A model generated the notes under the pieces. The model saw only the letters and a list, made by a program, of their open reading frames with translations, had not been told where the DNA came from and did not search any database. From contig NZ_CP060488.1 in assembly GCF_014334015.1 (NCBI RefSeq), positions 5,290,501 through 5,354,500 of the forward strand: a DNA stretch of 64,000 bases, given 5' to 3'. The position numbers were made by a program, and so were the translations under genes. This document shows, piece after piece, positions 52,823 to 62,659 of the stretch. Within the stretch, counting starts at the first letter, position 1; each line of letters opens with the position of its first letter. The stretch is from Bacteroides sp. M10. Its GTDB lineage: Bacteria > Bacteroidota > Bacteroidia > Bacteroidales > Bacteroidaceae.

Positions 52823-54379
52823 CTATTTTATGATCCACTGCCCCAAAGTCCGTGTTGTACTATCAAAATTCACTCCAACCTTGACAACCTTGCGATGATC
52901 TATCTCGTAAGGAATAGCATATTGTTTACTATCAATTTGAGCCAATGCTTCTTCGGGAGTTCCATCTACCTTAAATTCAAATACATAAATTGCATCGGAC
53001 ATCTTAATTACCACGTCAGCCCTGCCAATAGCATTCTTTACTTCTACGTCTACATATTGGCCCATTAAACGGAATAATAAATAAAAGATAGTCTGATAAT
53101 GTTTCTCCTGATTGTTCTCCAAATCATAAGGTATGGAAGAAAAGAAAGAACGAGTACGAAGAAGACACTGCTCAATATCACCTTTCATCAGGTCTCTTAC
53201 AAAAGAGACTACATAAAAGTTGCTTTCTCGTGTCGGTTGATTAAGATATGAAGGGATCAACGTCTCAATAAAGCCTATTTTAACTTCTTCGTTGGGATAA
53301 CCTAATGTATATGTACGAAAAAGAGGTTCATATCCTTTAATTGTCAAATAGCCACTCTGATAAAGTACGGGAATCGGATCGGTAATAACCTCTGTCGCTT
53401 TATCAAAGTCTTCATCTTTCACTTCCATCTTTTCCAATAGATTAAGACTGAAATCCATTCGCTGTAACATTTCAATCAAGAAAGTAGGTGTACCGGTAGA
53501 GAACCAAAAGCTCTTATATTTCCTTTGAGAAAAAGCATTGAAAAGACTGAACGGATTGTAAATATCTTCACAATTTTCACTAAAATGATAACCATCGTAC
53601 TGCCGTTTCAAATGCCGACAAGCTTCTTCATAGGTTTCATTATTCGCTTGAGCTATCCTCTCAATATCCGGTTGCATCTGACTTAGCAACTCTTGCTCTG
53701 TAATACCACAAATAGCACTATAATCATCGCTCATACTGATATTCTGCAAGTTATTCAACTCACTAAATATACTCATCTGACTGAACTTGCTGATTCCTGT
53801 CAGAAACAAGAAACGAAGATATTGCCCTTGTGCTTTAAGAGGACTGAAAAATTTCCGCATTTCAGTTCGTAATTGTCCTTGTAAAACAGAGTCACTATTA
53901 CTATCCAATAAAGGTGCATCATATTCGTCAATCAATACGACAGCCTGCTTTCCTGTCTGTTGGTAGATTCGTTGAAGCAAACCGGTTAAACGGGCTGCAT
54001 AGCTCATTTCTTCTTCATTTTTCCCATAAGTCCTCTCCCATTCGCTTAGATAAAGATTCAATTGCTCTTGCAAATCTTCGATTGTGGTGTATTTCGTTCT
54101 GCTAAAATCAATATGCAACACAGGATAAACAGTCCATTCTTTCTCTAACTGTTCCATAGCCAATCCTTCGAACAACTCTTTCTTTCCGGAAAAATAAGCT
54201 TCAAGAGTAGAGACTAGAAGACTCTTTCCAAAGCGGCGAGGACGACTAAGGAAATAAATCTTATTTGTATGGGTCAAATGATAAATTAATGCAGTTTTAT
54301 CAATATACACACAATCATTATTACGTAAATCCTCAAAATTCTGTATTCCGATAGGATATCTTCTAAATGTCTCTTTCAT
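52823..54379 (-). CDS. AAA-ATPase-like / PD-(D/E)XK nuclease superfamily protein (DUF1703 group)
   Basis: A 518-residue protein with N-terminal ATPase: YIDKTALIYHLTH, Walker A-like RPRRFGKSLLVSTL, Walker B AVVLIDEYDAPL. The C-terminal nuclease domain is GRADVVIKMSDAIYVFEFKVDG, which supplies the Asp and E-x-K. This two-domain form is common and present in many copies in Bacteroides genomes; the role is unknown, with DNA repair or defence suggested for the group. The -7 element is at 54411-54418. Confidence 0.85.
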   Translation of the reverse strand: MKETFRRYPIGIQNFEDLRNNDCVYIDKTALIYHLTHTNKIYFLSRPRRFGKSLLVSTLEAYFSGKKELFEGLAMEQLEKEWTVYPVLHIDFSRTKYTTIEDLQEQLNLYLSEWERTYGKNEEEMSYAARLTGLLQRIYQQTGKQAVVLIDEYDAPLLDSNSDSVLQGQLRTEMRKFFSPLKAQGQYLRFLFLTGISKFSQMSIFSELNNLQNISMSDDYSAICGITEQELLSQMQPDIERIAQANNETYEEACRHLKRQYDGYHFSENCEDIYNPFSLFNAFSQRKYKSFWFSTGTPTFLIEMLQRMDFSLNLLEKMEVKDEDFDKATEVITDPIPVLYQSGYLTIKGYEPLFRTYTLGYPNEEVKIGFIETLIPSYLNQPTRESNFYVVSFVRDLMKGDIEQCLLRTRSFFSSIPYDLENNQEKHYQTIFYLLFRLMGQYVDVEVKNAIGRADVVIKMSDAIYVFEFKVDGTPEEALAQIDSKQYAIPYEIDHRKVVKVGVNFDSTTRTLGQWIIK

Positions 54380-54410
54380 ACCACTCTAATGCTTTTATTG
54401 GAAATATGAA

Positions 54411-54418
54411 CAAAGATA
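54411..54418 (-). promoter_or_regulatory. -7 promoter element of the AAA/PD-(D/E)XK gene
   Basis: TATCTTTG on the minus strand matches TAnnTTTG, 32-39 bp before the ATG at 54379. Confidence 0.5.
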
Positions 54419-54538
54419 CGAAATAAAATGATTACATGACACTTAATATTATTATAAAACCCTACAATATCATTCAATTTCATTGTTCGATTCATTTAAA
54501 CTTATCTAAAGAACTACCTTATTAATAGCTATTAAAAG

Positions 54539-54616
54539 AGTGACGCTATCCCACCAACATAGTGACGGTATATGCTTAGGATAGCGTCACTATTCCAAGC
54601 ATATACCGTCACTATG
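54539..54616. repeat. Interleaved inverted repeats (A-B-A'-B'), possible pseudoknot
   Basis: Arms A (54539-54551) and A' (54579-54591) form a perfect 13-bp stem; arms B (54558-54577) and B' (54597-54616) a perfect 20-bp stem. The order A, B, A', B' means the two stems cannot nest. Both stems share AGTGACG. The region lies 28 bp after the glycine-zipper lipoprotein gene and could be its terminator or an RNA switch. Confidence 0.8.
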
Positions 54617-54644
54617 TTTAAACCGGATATTCGGGCTGTTATTT

Positions 54645-55334
54645 CTAGTTTCCGCGCTGTGTAGGCAGGGTAAATTCTTGCGAATCACAAATCACTCCAT
54701 TCTCGTCCGCCACTGCGACACGGAATGTCACTTCACCGTCTTTCAATTTTTCACCTGCGTGAATGGAAGCGGTATAACGGATGCCTTCACCCGGAAGAAT
54801 CTCCTCCACCATCACGGAAGGAGAAATGCCGAGATGCTTCACCTTCCCCACCGTTTCTACCACAGGAACTACATTATAAACAGGATTTCTCCCTTCATTC
54901 ATAATCTCAAAAATTATCTTGCTATTTTCTCCCGCATCAATCACATGACTGCGATTATCATCTATAAAACGGATCTTGCGCAACTTCAGTTGAGAAATAG
55001 GCTGCTGCACCGGCTGCTTCTTATATTTTTGCACACGGACTTCCCTCACTTCAGGAATATACGCATCTTCCTCTATTTGCTCTTGTCTCGGCGCCGTCAA
55101 CGCGTTTCCAATAGCCGCACCGGCAATGGTTCCCACAATATTCCCAATAGCAGAACCACGGTAACCGCCTCTCCAGCCATGATTATTATCTCCGATAAGT
55201 CCGCCTATCGAACTTCCCAGACTACCTCCGATAGAAGCACCTGCCATGATAGCTCCCGGATTTCCCATACGCCCCGACGCACATCCACTCAAAATCAAAG
55301 CGGAAAGCAAAATTACTGTTAGTTGTTTCTTCAT
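54645..55334 (-). CDS. Glycine-zipper lipoprotein
   Basis: A 229-residue protein with lipobox ALILSGC, so an envelope lipoprotein. A glycine-zipper region (about residues 28-80: GGSLGSSIGGLIGD, GTIAGAAIGNAL) probably lies in or spans a membrane. The C-terminal part (residues ~120-225) has a beta-rich domain similar in feel to adhesin/Ig-like folds. The function is unknown. It follows the helicase gene by 25 bp and is presumably co-transcribed. Confidence 0.8.
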   Translation of the reverse strand: MKKQLTVILLSALILSGCASGRMGNPGAIMAGASIGGSLGSSIGGLIGDNNHGWRGGYRGSAIGNIVGTIAGAAIGNALTAPRQEQIEEDAYIPEVREVRVQKYKKQPVQQPISQLKLRKIRFIDDNRSHVIDAGENSKIIFEIMNEGRNPVYNVVPVVETVGKVKHLGISPSVMVEEILPGEGIRYTASIHAGEKLKDGEVTFRVAVADENGVICDSQEFTLPTQRGN

Positions 55335-55359
55335 GAGTCTCTCTATTTAGTGTTATTAT

Positions 55360-57738
55360 TTATTCTACCACTTTAAAACGAGCGAAACGTAATAATAGTT
55401 GTTTGTCTCCCGCATTTTTAAAATGAATAGTTGCTTTCGCATTGTCTCCCGTTCCTTCTACTTTAATCACTTCACCCAATCCGAAACGTTCGTGCTCTAT
55501 CATCTGTCCGACCTGTACTCCTGCTACCGATGCCGAAGTGGAAGAGGTTGCCTGTACACCGTTACTTGGGCTAACAGTACTAACTTTCTTCAAATTTCTC
55601 GGTACGCTGGGAGCAATGATCTGTGCTTTCGGACGTTCACGCTGTTCGGAAGATGTACTTCCGAAAGGGGCACGCGACGGAGAAGCTGAACGGGTGAATC
55701 CTCCTTCAATCTCTCTACGGAAACGTCCTGCACCTTCATCGACAGCCCGGCTCACTCCTGCCTCATGCGGCAGTTGCAAGTAATGAACATCGATATCACG
55801 CAAGAAACGACTGGGGCTTCCAAATTCCATCTTTCCATAACGGAAACGGGTTTTGGCAAAAGACAGATAACAATGTTCCTCCGCACGAGTAATAGCTACA
55901 TAGAACAAACGACGTTCTTCTTCCAGTGCCCGGGGAGAATCTCCTACCATCCCACTGGGAAACAGGTTTTCTTCCAGACCAACCACAAATACATTCTTAA
56001 ACTCCAATCCTTTAGCCGAATGAACTGTCATCAACGTTATCTTTTCCCCATCATCCGCCTTGTCGGAATCCTGATCGGTAAGCAATGCAATCTCCGAAAG
56101 GAAATCGGTAAGAGACACATTCGGGTTACCCTCCTCCTGCCGCAAAGCGCAGAAGTCATTCATTCCATTCACCAACTCTTCTATATTTTCCTTACGGCTT
56201 AGGTTCTCGGGGGATGTGTCCTGGCAGACATCGTTGATAATGCCGGACTGACGGATGATATTCGTTCCTATTTCATAAGCGTTCTTATCTGCCTGATCGA
56301 CAATGAAACCTTCTATCAATTCACGAAAGCCTTGCAGTTTTGCATGCGTTCCTTTATTTATATCCAGTCCGTAACTCAATGGTTCACAGAGTGCCGCCCA
56401 AAGACTTACACCATGATCGGTAGCCGCCGATATAATCTTCCCGACTGTCGTATCTCCAATACCACGAGCCGGATAATTAATGATTCGCTTGAATGCTTCT
56501 TCATCATTCGGATTCACTACCAAACGGAAATAAGCAATCACATCTTTTATCTCTTTTCGCTGGTAGAACGAAAGTCCTCCGTAAATCTTATAAGGTATAC
56601 TTCGTTTCCGAAGAGCCTCTTCAAAAATACGGCTTTGTGCATTCGTACGATACAGGATGGCAAAATCAGCATATCCGTAGCGATACTCCCGTCGTAGCTC
56701 TGCAATCTTATTAGCTACAATATCTCCCTCTTCCACATCGCTATACGCCTGAAATACACCGATAGGTTCCCCCTTTTCTTTCTCCGAAAACACGGCTTTC
56801 CGTATCTGACGTTCATTCTTCTCAATCAGGCTGTTGGCAGCACAAACAATGGTTTGTGTGGAACGGTAATTCTGCTCCAGTTTAAAGACTTTCGTATTGG
56901 GGTAGATTTTTGTAAAATAGAGAATATTGTCAATATCCGCCCCACGGAAAGAATAGATACTTTGCGCATCGTCTCCCACGACACAGACCCGTTGATTTTC
57001 TTTAGTCAGTTGCAAGACAATGCTATGCTGCGCATAATTCGTATCCTGATACTCATCTACCAGCACATAACGGAACTGATCCCGGTAGCGTGCCAACACT
57101 TCCGGAAAGTCACGGAATAAAATATAGGTGTACACCAGTAAATCATCGAAATCCATTGCACCTGCCTGACGACATCTGTCCCAATAACGGGTATAGATAT
57201 CACGGATAGCAGGCATCTTGGCAGCCATATCTCCTTCGTAAGCCTCTTTATTGGCAGCATACCCCGTGGGAGTGACCAGATGATTCTTGGCATTGGAGAT
57301 ACGTGCTTGTACCGCTCCCGGTTTATAAGTTTTCTCGTCCAATCCCATCTCTTTAATAATGGAACGAAGCAGACTCTTACTATCAGCCGTATCATAGATG
57401 GTGAACTGGGAAGTGAACCCGATAAATGTTGCTTCGGCACGAAGAATCCGTGAGAAGATGGAATGGAAAGTCCCCATCCACAAATAACGTGCCCGTTCCA
57501 TACCTACCTGACGGGCAATACGCTCTTTCATCTCGCGCGCCGCCTTATTCGTAAAGGTCAGTGCAAGGATATTCCACGGATTGTAGCCGTTCTCCTGTTC
57601 CAGCAAGTAAGCGATTTTATAAGTCAATACGCGCGTCTTCCCCGAACCTGCACCGGCTATCACCAGCGAAGGACCGTCATTATAAGTCACTGCAGCACAC
57701 TGACTCTCGTTCAATTCATCTATATAATTGGTATTCAT
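55360..57738 (-). CDS. UvrD/PcrA/Rep-type DNA helicase
   Basis: A 792-residue superfamily I 3'-5' helicase. Motifs in order: Q and I (NESQCAAVT, IAGAGSGKTRVLTY), Ia (LALTFTNKAAREM), II (VLVDEYQDTN), III (VVGDDAQSIYSFRGAD), IV (LEQNYRST), V (LMTVHSAKGLEFKNVFVVGLEE), VI (LFYVAITRAEE). The C-terminus ends in a small domain (VGQMIEHERFGLGEVIKVEGTG) seen in PcrA, which binds RNA polymerase. It acts in DNA repair and conflict resolution. A palindrome overlaps its promoter (57817-57832). Confidence 0.93.
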   Translation of the reverse strand: MNTNYIDELNESQCAAVTYNDGPSLVIAGAGSGKTRVLTYKIAYLLEQENGYNPWNILALTFTNKAAREMKERIARQVGMERARYLWMGTFHSIFSRILRAEATFIGFTSQFTIYDTADSKSLLRSIIKEMGLDEKTYKPGAVQARISNAKNHLVTPTGYAANKEAYEGDMAAKMPAIRDIYTRYWDRCRQAGAMDFDDLLVYTYILFRDFPEVLARYRDQFRYVLVDEYQDTNYAQHSIVLQLTKENQRVCVVGDDAQSIYSFRGADIDNILYFTKIYPNTKVFKLEQNYRSTQTIVCAANSLIEKNERQIRKAVFSEKEKGEPIGVFQAYSDVEEGDIVANKIAELRREYRYGYADFAILYRTNAQSRIFEEALRKRSIPYKIYGGLSFYQRKEIKDVIAYFRLVVNPNDEEAFKRIINYPARGIGDTTVGKIISAATDHGVSLWAALCEPLSYGLDINKGTHAKLQGFRELIEGFIVDQADKNAYEIGTNIIRQSGIINDVCQDTSPENLSRKENIEELVNGMNDFCALRQEEGNPNVSLTDFLSEIALLTDQDSDKADDGEKITLMTVHSAKGLEFKNVFVVGLEENLFPSGMVGDSPRALEEERRLFYVAITRAEEHCYLSFAKTRFRYGKMEFGSPSRFLRDIDVHYLQLPHEAGVSRAVDEGAGRFRREIEGGFTRSASPSRAPFGSTSSEQRERPKAQIIAPSVPRNLKKVSTVSPSNGVQATSSTSASVAGVQVGQMIEHERFGLGEVIKVEGTGDNAKATIHFKNAGDKQLLLRFARFKVVE

Positions 57739-57803
57739 AACAGCATTATAAAAACAATGTGGATTTTTAACAAACCCTTGGCATTCAAATTTGTTCTCAA
57801 TAC

Positions 57804-57811
57804 AAAAGTAT
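57804..57811 (-). promoter_or_regulatory. -7 promoter element of the helicase gene
   Basis: TACTTTTG on the minus strand matches TAnnTTTG, 66-73 bp before the helicase ATG. Confidence 0.45.
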
Positions 57812-57816
57812 AATAT

Positions 57817-57832
57817 TCATTCGAGAATGAAG
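57817..57832. promoter_or_regulatory. Palindrome overlapping the helicase promoter
   Basis: TTCATTC-GA-GAATGAA is a perfect 16-bp dyad sitting 5 bp upstream of the -7 element of the helicase gene, where a repressor would block transcription; it is also 53 bp before the secreted-protein gene on the other strand. Confidence 0.4.
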
Positions 57833-57884
57833 GTATTTTTATGAATTTTCATCACTAACTATTTTAACCTAACACCAAAAAGCA

Positions 57885-59624
57885 ATGAAAAGAAGTATAT
57901 TTTTATCGATTATTTTGAGTTTGTTTCTGGTCGCCTGCATTCCACAGGCAATGGCACAAAAGCAGAGTCGCCTGGAAAAGCTGCTAAGGTATCTGAACGA
58001 TAATGACGCCGACAAATGGCAGAAAAACCGTGATAAGATAGATGACGAGACACAAACCTATTATGCCGAGGAACTGGCATTATTGGATGTGCTCAACGGA
58101 TTGTGGAACGAGCAAAGCGAACAGGCTGCCATCAACTATTTCGGATGCTACGAAAGGGCAACGAAAGCTTATTTTCCCAATATCTGTGAAGAAGAGAAAA
58201 TACAACTTTCCAACGTACAAAACAAAGCAGAACTGGCCGTTATCTCCATTCTGGAAGCTTCGAAAGATCAAATTCCTTTTAGCAAGACGTTGATGGACAG
58301 TATCCGGTCAAGCGGTTATCCGGGAGATTCTGCCATCTTGCAAAAGGTGCGGGACATCCGTGAAATGGCTTTACTGGAAGGTATGCTGAAAACACCTACG
58401 CTGAATATTTATCAAACGTACATCACGGAATATCCGAACGGCAAATTTATCTCTCAAATCAACACTGCGGAAAACAAACGGCTTTACCAGATTGTAAAGA
58501 GTAATCCGACATCAGCGAATTTCAAGGCATTTTTTGATAACGCCAACATGCAGAAATTCTTCACGGATAAAGATACGCGTCCATTCCTTCCGGAAGTCCG
58601 TGCGTTATACGATGATTTTCTGTTTCAAGGGATCGACAGCCTCCGGGAGAAAGGAAACGCAACAGACATTCGGCAGATTATTGACGAGTATAAGCAATCA
58701 CCTTACCTGACTTCCACAGCACGTACTCATCTGGATGACCTTGAATATCTTAGTGAAAAAGCTGATTTTGAGCTTTTAAAAGCTGCCATTGTCAATTCCG
58801 AATCTTTGAGTATGCTGCAGGATTTTCTTTGCACACACAGGTATAAGGAATTTCGTGACCAGGCCAATGCACTACGGACACCGTTTATTCTGCAAACAAT
58901 CATATCCACTCCTACTTCCGTGAAATACTATAATGGAGGACGATTGATTAAGTCTGCGGAAAATGACAGTACGGGAAATACCTCGACCACTTATTCGTAT
59001 GACGATAAGGGGCAGCTCATTTCTACATTGTCGCTTACCGTAAAGAACGGTCAGCTAAGCAATGAAATACAAACGAACAGATTATACGATCCGCAAGGTC
59101 ACTGCATCTTTGAAGTGCAAACGAATCCGAAAACCAAAACGGATCTATACCGGCGGACACGCCGTATCGGCACGGACGGAAGTATCGAGAGTGATTCGCT
59201 CAAGTATACAGATGGAAGAGTCATCATAAGTTCCTATAATAAACAGGGGTTATTGACCGAAACCAAAGAGTATAATAAGAATGGAGAACTTCAGGCGTAC
59301 ACCGCAAACAAATATGATGATAAAGGCAGATTGATTTCATCCCAACATCAAAACCTGCTTTTTGCTAATTCTTCGGATCAGATTATTTCACAAAAAGATG
59401 CTTATGAATACGATAAATACGGTTATCTGACACAGATCGTTTACCAACGGATTTTAGGCAATAACCAGAAAACATCGGGATGCCTGATCTGCCTGTACGA
59501 TAAATACGGAAACCAGATCGATAGCAATTCTTATTATGAATATGATAATACGGGCCAATGGATCTGCCGGACCGACCGTGAGCATCCGAAAGAAGTGAAA
59601 CGTATACAGTACATTTACAAATAA
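57885..59624 (+). CDS. Hypothetical secreted protein with C-terminal YD-like repeats
   Basis: A 579-residue protein that I do not recognise. An N-terminal signal (ILSLFLVACIPQAMAQ) contains both a lipobox (LVAC) and a type I site (AMA-Q), so its anchoring is unclear. Residues 30-340 are helical and tetratricopeptide-like in feel. Residues 340-579 hold repeats of the form YSYDDKGQLIST, TNRLYDPQGHCIF, ANKYDDKGRLISSQ, YEYDKYGYLTQI, LCLYDKYGNQIDS, that is Tyr-Asp with a following Gly, as in YD/RHS-type repeats. Function unknown; surface or envelope role is a guess. Confidence 0.65.
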   Translation: MKRSIFLSIILSLFLVACIPQAMAQKQSRLEKLLRYLNDNDADKWQKNRDKIDDETQTYYAEELALLDVLNGLWNEQSEQAAINYFGCYERATKAYFPNICEEEKIQLSNVQNKAELAVISILEASKDQIPFSKTLMDSIRSSGYPGDSAILQKVRDIREMALLEGMLKTPTLNIYQTYITEYPNGKFISQINTAENKRLYQIVKSNPTSANFKAFFDNANMQKFFTDKDTRPFLPEVRALYDDFLFQGIDSLREKGNATDIRQIIDEYKQSPYLTSTARTHLDDLEYLSEKADFELLKAAIVNSESLSMLQDFLCTHRYKEFRDQANALRTPFILQTIISTPTSVKYYNGGRLIKSAENDSTGNTSTTYSYDDKGQLISTLSLTVKNGQLSNEIQTNRLYDPQGHCIFEVQTNPKTKTDLYRRTRRIGTDGSIESDSLKYTDGRVIISSYNKQGLLTETKEYNKNGELQAYTANKYDDKGRLISSQHQNLLFANSSDQIISQKDAYEYDKYGYLTQIVYQRILGNNQKTSGCLICLYDKYGNQIDSNSYYEYDNTGQWICRTDREHPKEVKRIQYIYK

Positions 59625-59735
59625 AGTAAGATGCTGTGAACATTTTGCAAAGGGCTTCTGTTATTATAGTATAACAAGCCAATTAAAACTTGTAACATTA
59701 TGAATACTATATTAATGTCTTTAATTATGATGACC

Positions 59736-60317
59736 ATGACTTACGAAATGCCTAAACTTCCTTACGCTAACAATGCGTTGGAACCTGTAATCAGTCAGCA
59801 AACAATAGATTTCCATTACGGAAAACATCTACAAACGTATGTAAATAATCTGAATAGCCTCGTGCCCGGAACAGAATATGAAGGTAAAACGGTAGAAGAA
59901 ATCGTTGCAGCCGCACCGGATGGAGCTATATTCAATAACGCCGGACAAGTATTGAACCACAACCTGTACTTCCTGCAATTTGCCCCGAAACCTTCGAAGA
60001 AGGAACCCGCCGGTAAACTAGGAGAAGCCATCAAACGTGACTTTGGCAGCTTTGAAAACTTCAAGAAAGAATTCAATGCAGCAGCAGTCGGATTGTTTGG
60101 TTCAGGATGGGCTTGGCTATCCGTAGATAAAGACGGTAAACTGAAAATCACTAAAGAGGGGAACGGCAGCAATCCAGTACGTGCCGGTTTGAAACCACTT
60201 CTCGGATTTGACGTTTGGGAACACTCCTATTATCTGGATTACCAGAACCGCCGTGCCGACCACGTAAACGCCCTGTGGGATATCATCGACTGGGATGTGG
60301 TTGAAAAAAGAATGTAA
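59736..60317 (+). CDS. sodB: Superoxide dismutase [Fe/Mn]
   Basis: A 193-residue enzyme that dismutates superoxide. Metal ligands: the His in FHYGKHLQTY (about 27), the His in GQVLNHNLYF, the Asp and His in GFDVWEHSYYLDY. The QVLNH and FGSGWAWLSVD sequences are typical of cambialistic Fe/Mn SODs of Bacteroides. The frame is open to 59700 with twelve extra residues, but MTYEMPKLPYA is the family's usual start. An oxidative-stress gene in a strict anaerobe; a hairpin terminator follows at 60347-60382. Confidence 0.95.
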   Translation: MTYEMPKLPYANNALEPVISQQTIDFHYGKHLQTYVNNLNSLVPGTEYEGKTVEEIVAAAPDGAIFNNAGQVLNHNLYFLQFAPKPSKKEPAGKLGEAIKRDFGSFENFKKEFNAAAVGLFGSGWAWLSVDKDGKLKITKEGNGSNPVRAGLKPLLGFDVWEHSYYLDYQNRRADHVNALWDIIDWDVVEKRM

Positions 60318-60346
60318 TTAAATTTACAAGCTAAACTATACTTATG

Positions 60347-60382
60347 GAAAAGGTTGTTGTGTTTTTCACAGCGACCTTTTTT
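60347..60382 (+). terminator. Terminator of sodB
   Basis: GAAAAGGTTGTTGTG pairs with CACAGCGACCTTTT around a TTTTT loop and ends in a run of T. It lies 30 bp past the sodB stop. Confidence 0.7.
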
Positions 60383-60407
60383 ACAGATTAAAAAGAACAG
60401 ACTTTTA

Positions 60408-60438
60408 TTGTATATCAGATGCATTAGTTGTATTTTTG
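60408..60438 (+). promoter_or_regulatory. Promoter of the sensor kinase gene
   Basis: TATTTTTG (60431-60438) matches TAnnTTTG and TTG at 60408-60410 lies 20 bp upstream. The kinase ATG is at 60468. Confidence 0.5.
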
Positions 60439-60467
60439 CAACTCATAAAACAACATAACAAACAATT

Positions 60468-62450
60468 ATGATACTGTATAAAAGAAAAAAAATACGATTT
60501 ATTGTCTCCATTGCTGTACTCCTTTTCCTCCCCCTTTTCGGCAATGCTGCCACCACAGAAGAATCTGAGGAAGAAATTCTGTTTATCACCTCTTATAATT
60601 CTGACACTAAATATACCTACGATAACATCAGCACATTTGTAGAAACCTACACCCAATTGGGAGGAAGATATTCGACCATGGTAGAAAATATGAATGCAAC
60701 AGACTTAACGCAGGCGCATCAATGGAAAAAAACATTAACTGATATTCTGGACAAACATCCGAAAGCCAAATTAGTTATTCTCCTGGGTGGTGAAGCATGG
60801 AGCAGTTTTCTTCATCTCGAAGATGAAAAGTACAAGCAGCTTCCTGTTTTCTGTGCAATGGCATCACGCAACGGTATCCGTATTCCGGAGGATTCGACCG
60901 ACATCCGAAGCTATAATCCTGAAAGCATCAACTTAATGGAACGCATGAAGGAATACAACGTAAGATATTGTAGCACATACGAATATGATATCAAAAAAGA
61001 CATTGAAATGATACAGAATTTCTATCCGGAAACAGAACACCTTGTATTTGTATCGGATAACACATACAACGGACTTGCCGAACTGGCATGGTTCAAGAAA
61101 AACCTGCAACATTTTCCACAGTTGTCTATCACCTACGTCGATGGCCGCATCCATACACTCGATATGGCTGCCAGTCAATTGCGCAATCTTCCCAGAAACA
61201 CAGTCATGTTGCTTGGCATCTGGAGAATCGATAACCGGGGTATTACTTACATGAATAACTCCGTTTATGCTTTTTCCAAAGCCAATCCTCTCCTGCCTAT
61301 GTTCAGCATGACTTCCACTGCAATAGGTTACTGGGCTATCGGAGGATATGTCCCGCAATATGAAGGAGTGGGACAAAGCATGGGAGAATATGCCTACCGC
61401 TTTTTAGACCAGAAGGAAACTGATATCAGCAGTATCAATATCTTACCCAACAGATATAAATTTGATGCGAAGAAACTAAAGGAATGGGGATTTGAAAACA
61501 AGAAGTTACCTGTTAACTCAATGGTAATCAATCAGCCCATTCCGTTCTTTGTGGCCTATAAGACAGAAGTGCAATTCATCCTGATTATATTTCTCGTATT
61601 AGTAGGAAGTCTAATGATTTCGCTGTATTACTATTACCGGACTAAAATCCTGAAGAATCACCTTGAAAGAACTACGAAACAACTACGGGAAGATAAAAAG
61701 AAGCTGGAAGAGTCTGAAGTCGAATTGCGTGATGCTAAAGAGCGCGCTGAAGAAGCTAATCAGCTGAAAAGTGCCTTTGTTTCGAATATGAGCCACGAGA
61801 TACGGACTCCGCTAAATGCTATTGTCGGTTTCTCCAGCCTGATTATCGGTTCGGTAGAGCAGAATAACGAACTGAAAGAATACGCAGATATTGTCCAGAC
61901 CAACTCTAATCTGCTGCTCCAACTGATTAGTGATGTACTGGATATATCACGCCTGGAATCAGGAAAGCTGCAATTCAAATATGAATGGTGTGAGCTGGTG
62001 AACCATTGCCAGAATATGATTACCCTGACCAACCGAAACAAGACAATGGATGTAGACATTAAACTGCAAATGCCTAAAGAGCCTTACATGCTCTACACAG
62101 ATCCCTTGCGCCTGCAACAGATTATTATCAATCTGCTGAACAACGCCTTGAAATTCACTCCTGCCGGAGGAAGCATTACGCTGGATTATGAAGTGGACGA
62201 AGAAAAGCAATGTATGCTGTTCTCGGTAACTGATACCGGCACCGGAATCCCCGAAGATAAACAGGAGCTGGTATTCCAACGTTTCGAAAAGCTGAATGAA
62301 TTCGTGCAGGGTACAGGATTGGGACTGGCTATCTGCAAACTGACCATCCAATATATGGGAGGTGATATCTGGATTGACAAGAATTACAAAAATGGCGCCC
62401 GGTTTATCTTTTCTCATCCTATCAAAAAACAGGAATCAACAGAAAAATGA
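60468..62450 (+). CDS. Sensor histidine kinase with periplasmic ABC-substrate-binding-like sensor
   Basis: A 660-residue kinase with signal peptide (1-25), a large periplasmic region (30-365) that resembles ABC substrate-binding proteins ([53 protein letters not shown]), one membrane helix (about 368-390, [19 protein letters not shown]), a coiled coil, H-box [16 protein letters not shown] (His about 443), N-box [14 protein letters not shown], and [28 protein letters not shown]. No receiver or DNA-binding domain is fused and no regulator is adjacent, so it is an orphan. The ligand is unknown. Confidence 0.85.
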   Translation: MILYKRKKIRFIVSIAVLLFLPLFGNAATTEESEEEILFITSYNSDTKYTYDNISTFVETYTQLGGRYSTMVENMNATDLTQAHQWKKTLTDILDKHPKAKLVILLGGEAWSSFLHLEDEKYKQLPVFCAMASRNGIRIPEDSTDIRSYNPESINLMERMKEYNVRYCSTYEYDIKKDIEMIQNFYPETEHLVFVSDNTYNGLAELAWFKKNLQHFPQLSITYVDGRIHTLDMAASQLRNLPRNTVMLLGIWRIDNRGITYMNNSVYAFSKANPLLPMFSMTSTAIGYWAIGGYVPQYEGVGQSMGEYAYRFLDQKETDISSINILPNRYKFDAKKLKEWGFENKKLPVNSMVINQPIPFFVAYKTEVQFILIIFLVLVGSLMISLYYYYRTKILKNHLERTTKQLREDKKKLEESEVELRDAKERAEEANQLKSAFVSNMSHEIRTPLNAIVGFSSLIIGSVEQNNELKEYADIVQTNSNLLLQLISDVLDISRLESGKLQFKYEWCELVNHCQNMITLTNRNKTMDVDIKLQMPKEPYMLYTDPLRLQQIIINLLNNALKFTPAGGSITLDYEVDEEKQCMLFSVTDTGTGIPEDKQELVFQRFEKLNEFVQGTGLGLAICKLTIQYMGGDIWIDKNYKNGARFIFSHPIKKQESTEK

Positions 62451-62492
62451 AAAAAAATCGACTGATTTAGTGTTTTTCTGTTTCTTTTTCAC

Positions 62493-62500
62493 TTACTTTG
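62493..62500 (+). promoter_or_regulatory. Probable -7 element of the thiamine operon
   Basis: TTACTTTG is one base short of TAnnTTTG and lies directly before the riboswitch, giving a start near 62507. Confidence 0.35.
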
Positions 62501-62510
62501 CCCCCGTAAA

Positions 62511-62586
62511 GACAAAGGGGTGCCCCATGAGGGGCTGAGATTATACCCTAGGAACCTGAGGCAGTTAGTACTGACGTAGGGATTGT
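62511..62586 (+). promoter_or_regulatory. TPP (THI box) riboswitch
   Basis: The conserved THI-box segments appear in order: GGGGTGCC, GGGGCTGAGA-TTATACCC, GAACCTGAGGCAGTTAGTACTGACGTAGGGA. Outer ACAA/TTGT can pair as P1. It lies 74 bp before thiS. Thiamine pyrophosphate binding is expected to repress the operon, at transcription or translation. Confidence 0.92.
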
Positions 62587-62659
62587 GTTTCTTCTTATCG
62601 CCTTTCCATTCAAGCACGCTCTTTGTATTTACTTTCAACTTATTTATTCTGATAGGACA

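Noticed and set aside
59700..59735. Extra 12 residues before SodB as a signal peptide
   Set aside because: The sequence is hydrophobic (MNTILMSLIMMT), but it lacks a basic start and cleavage site; the family starts at MTYEMPKLPY.
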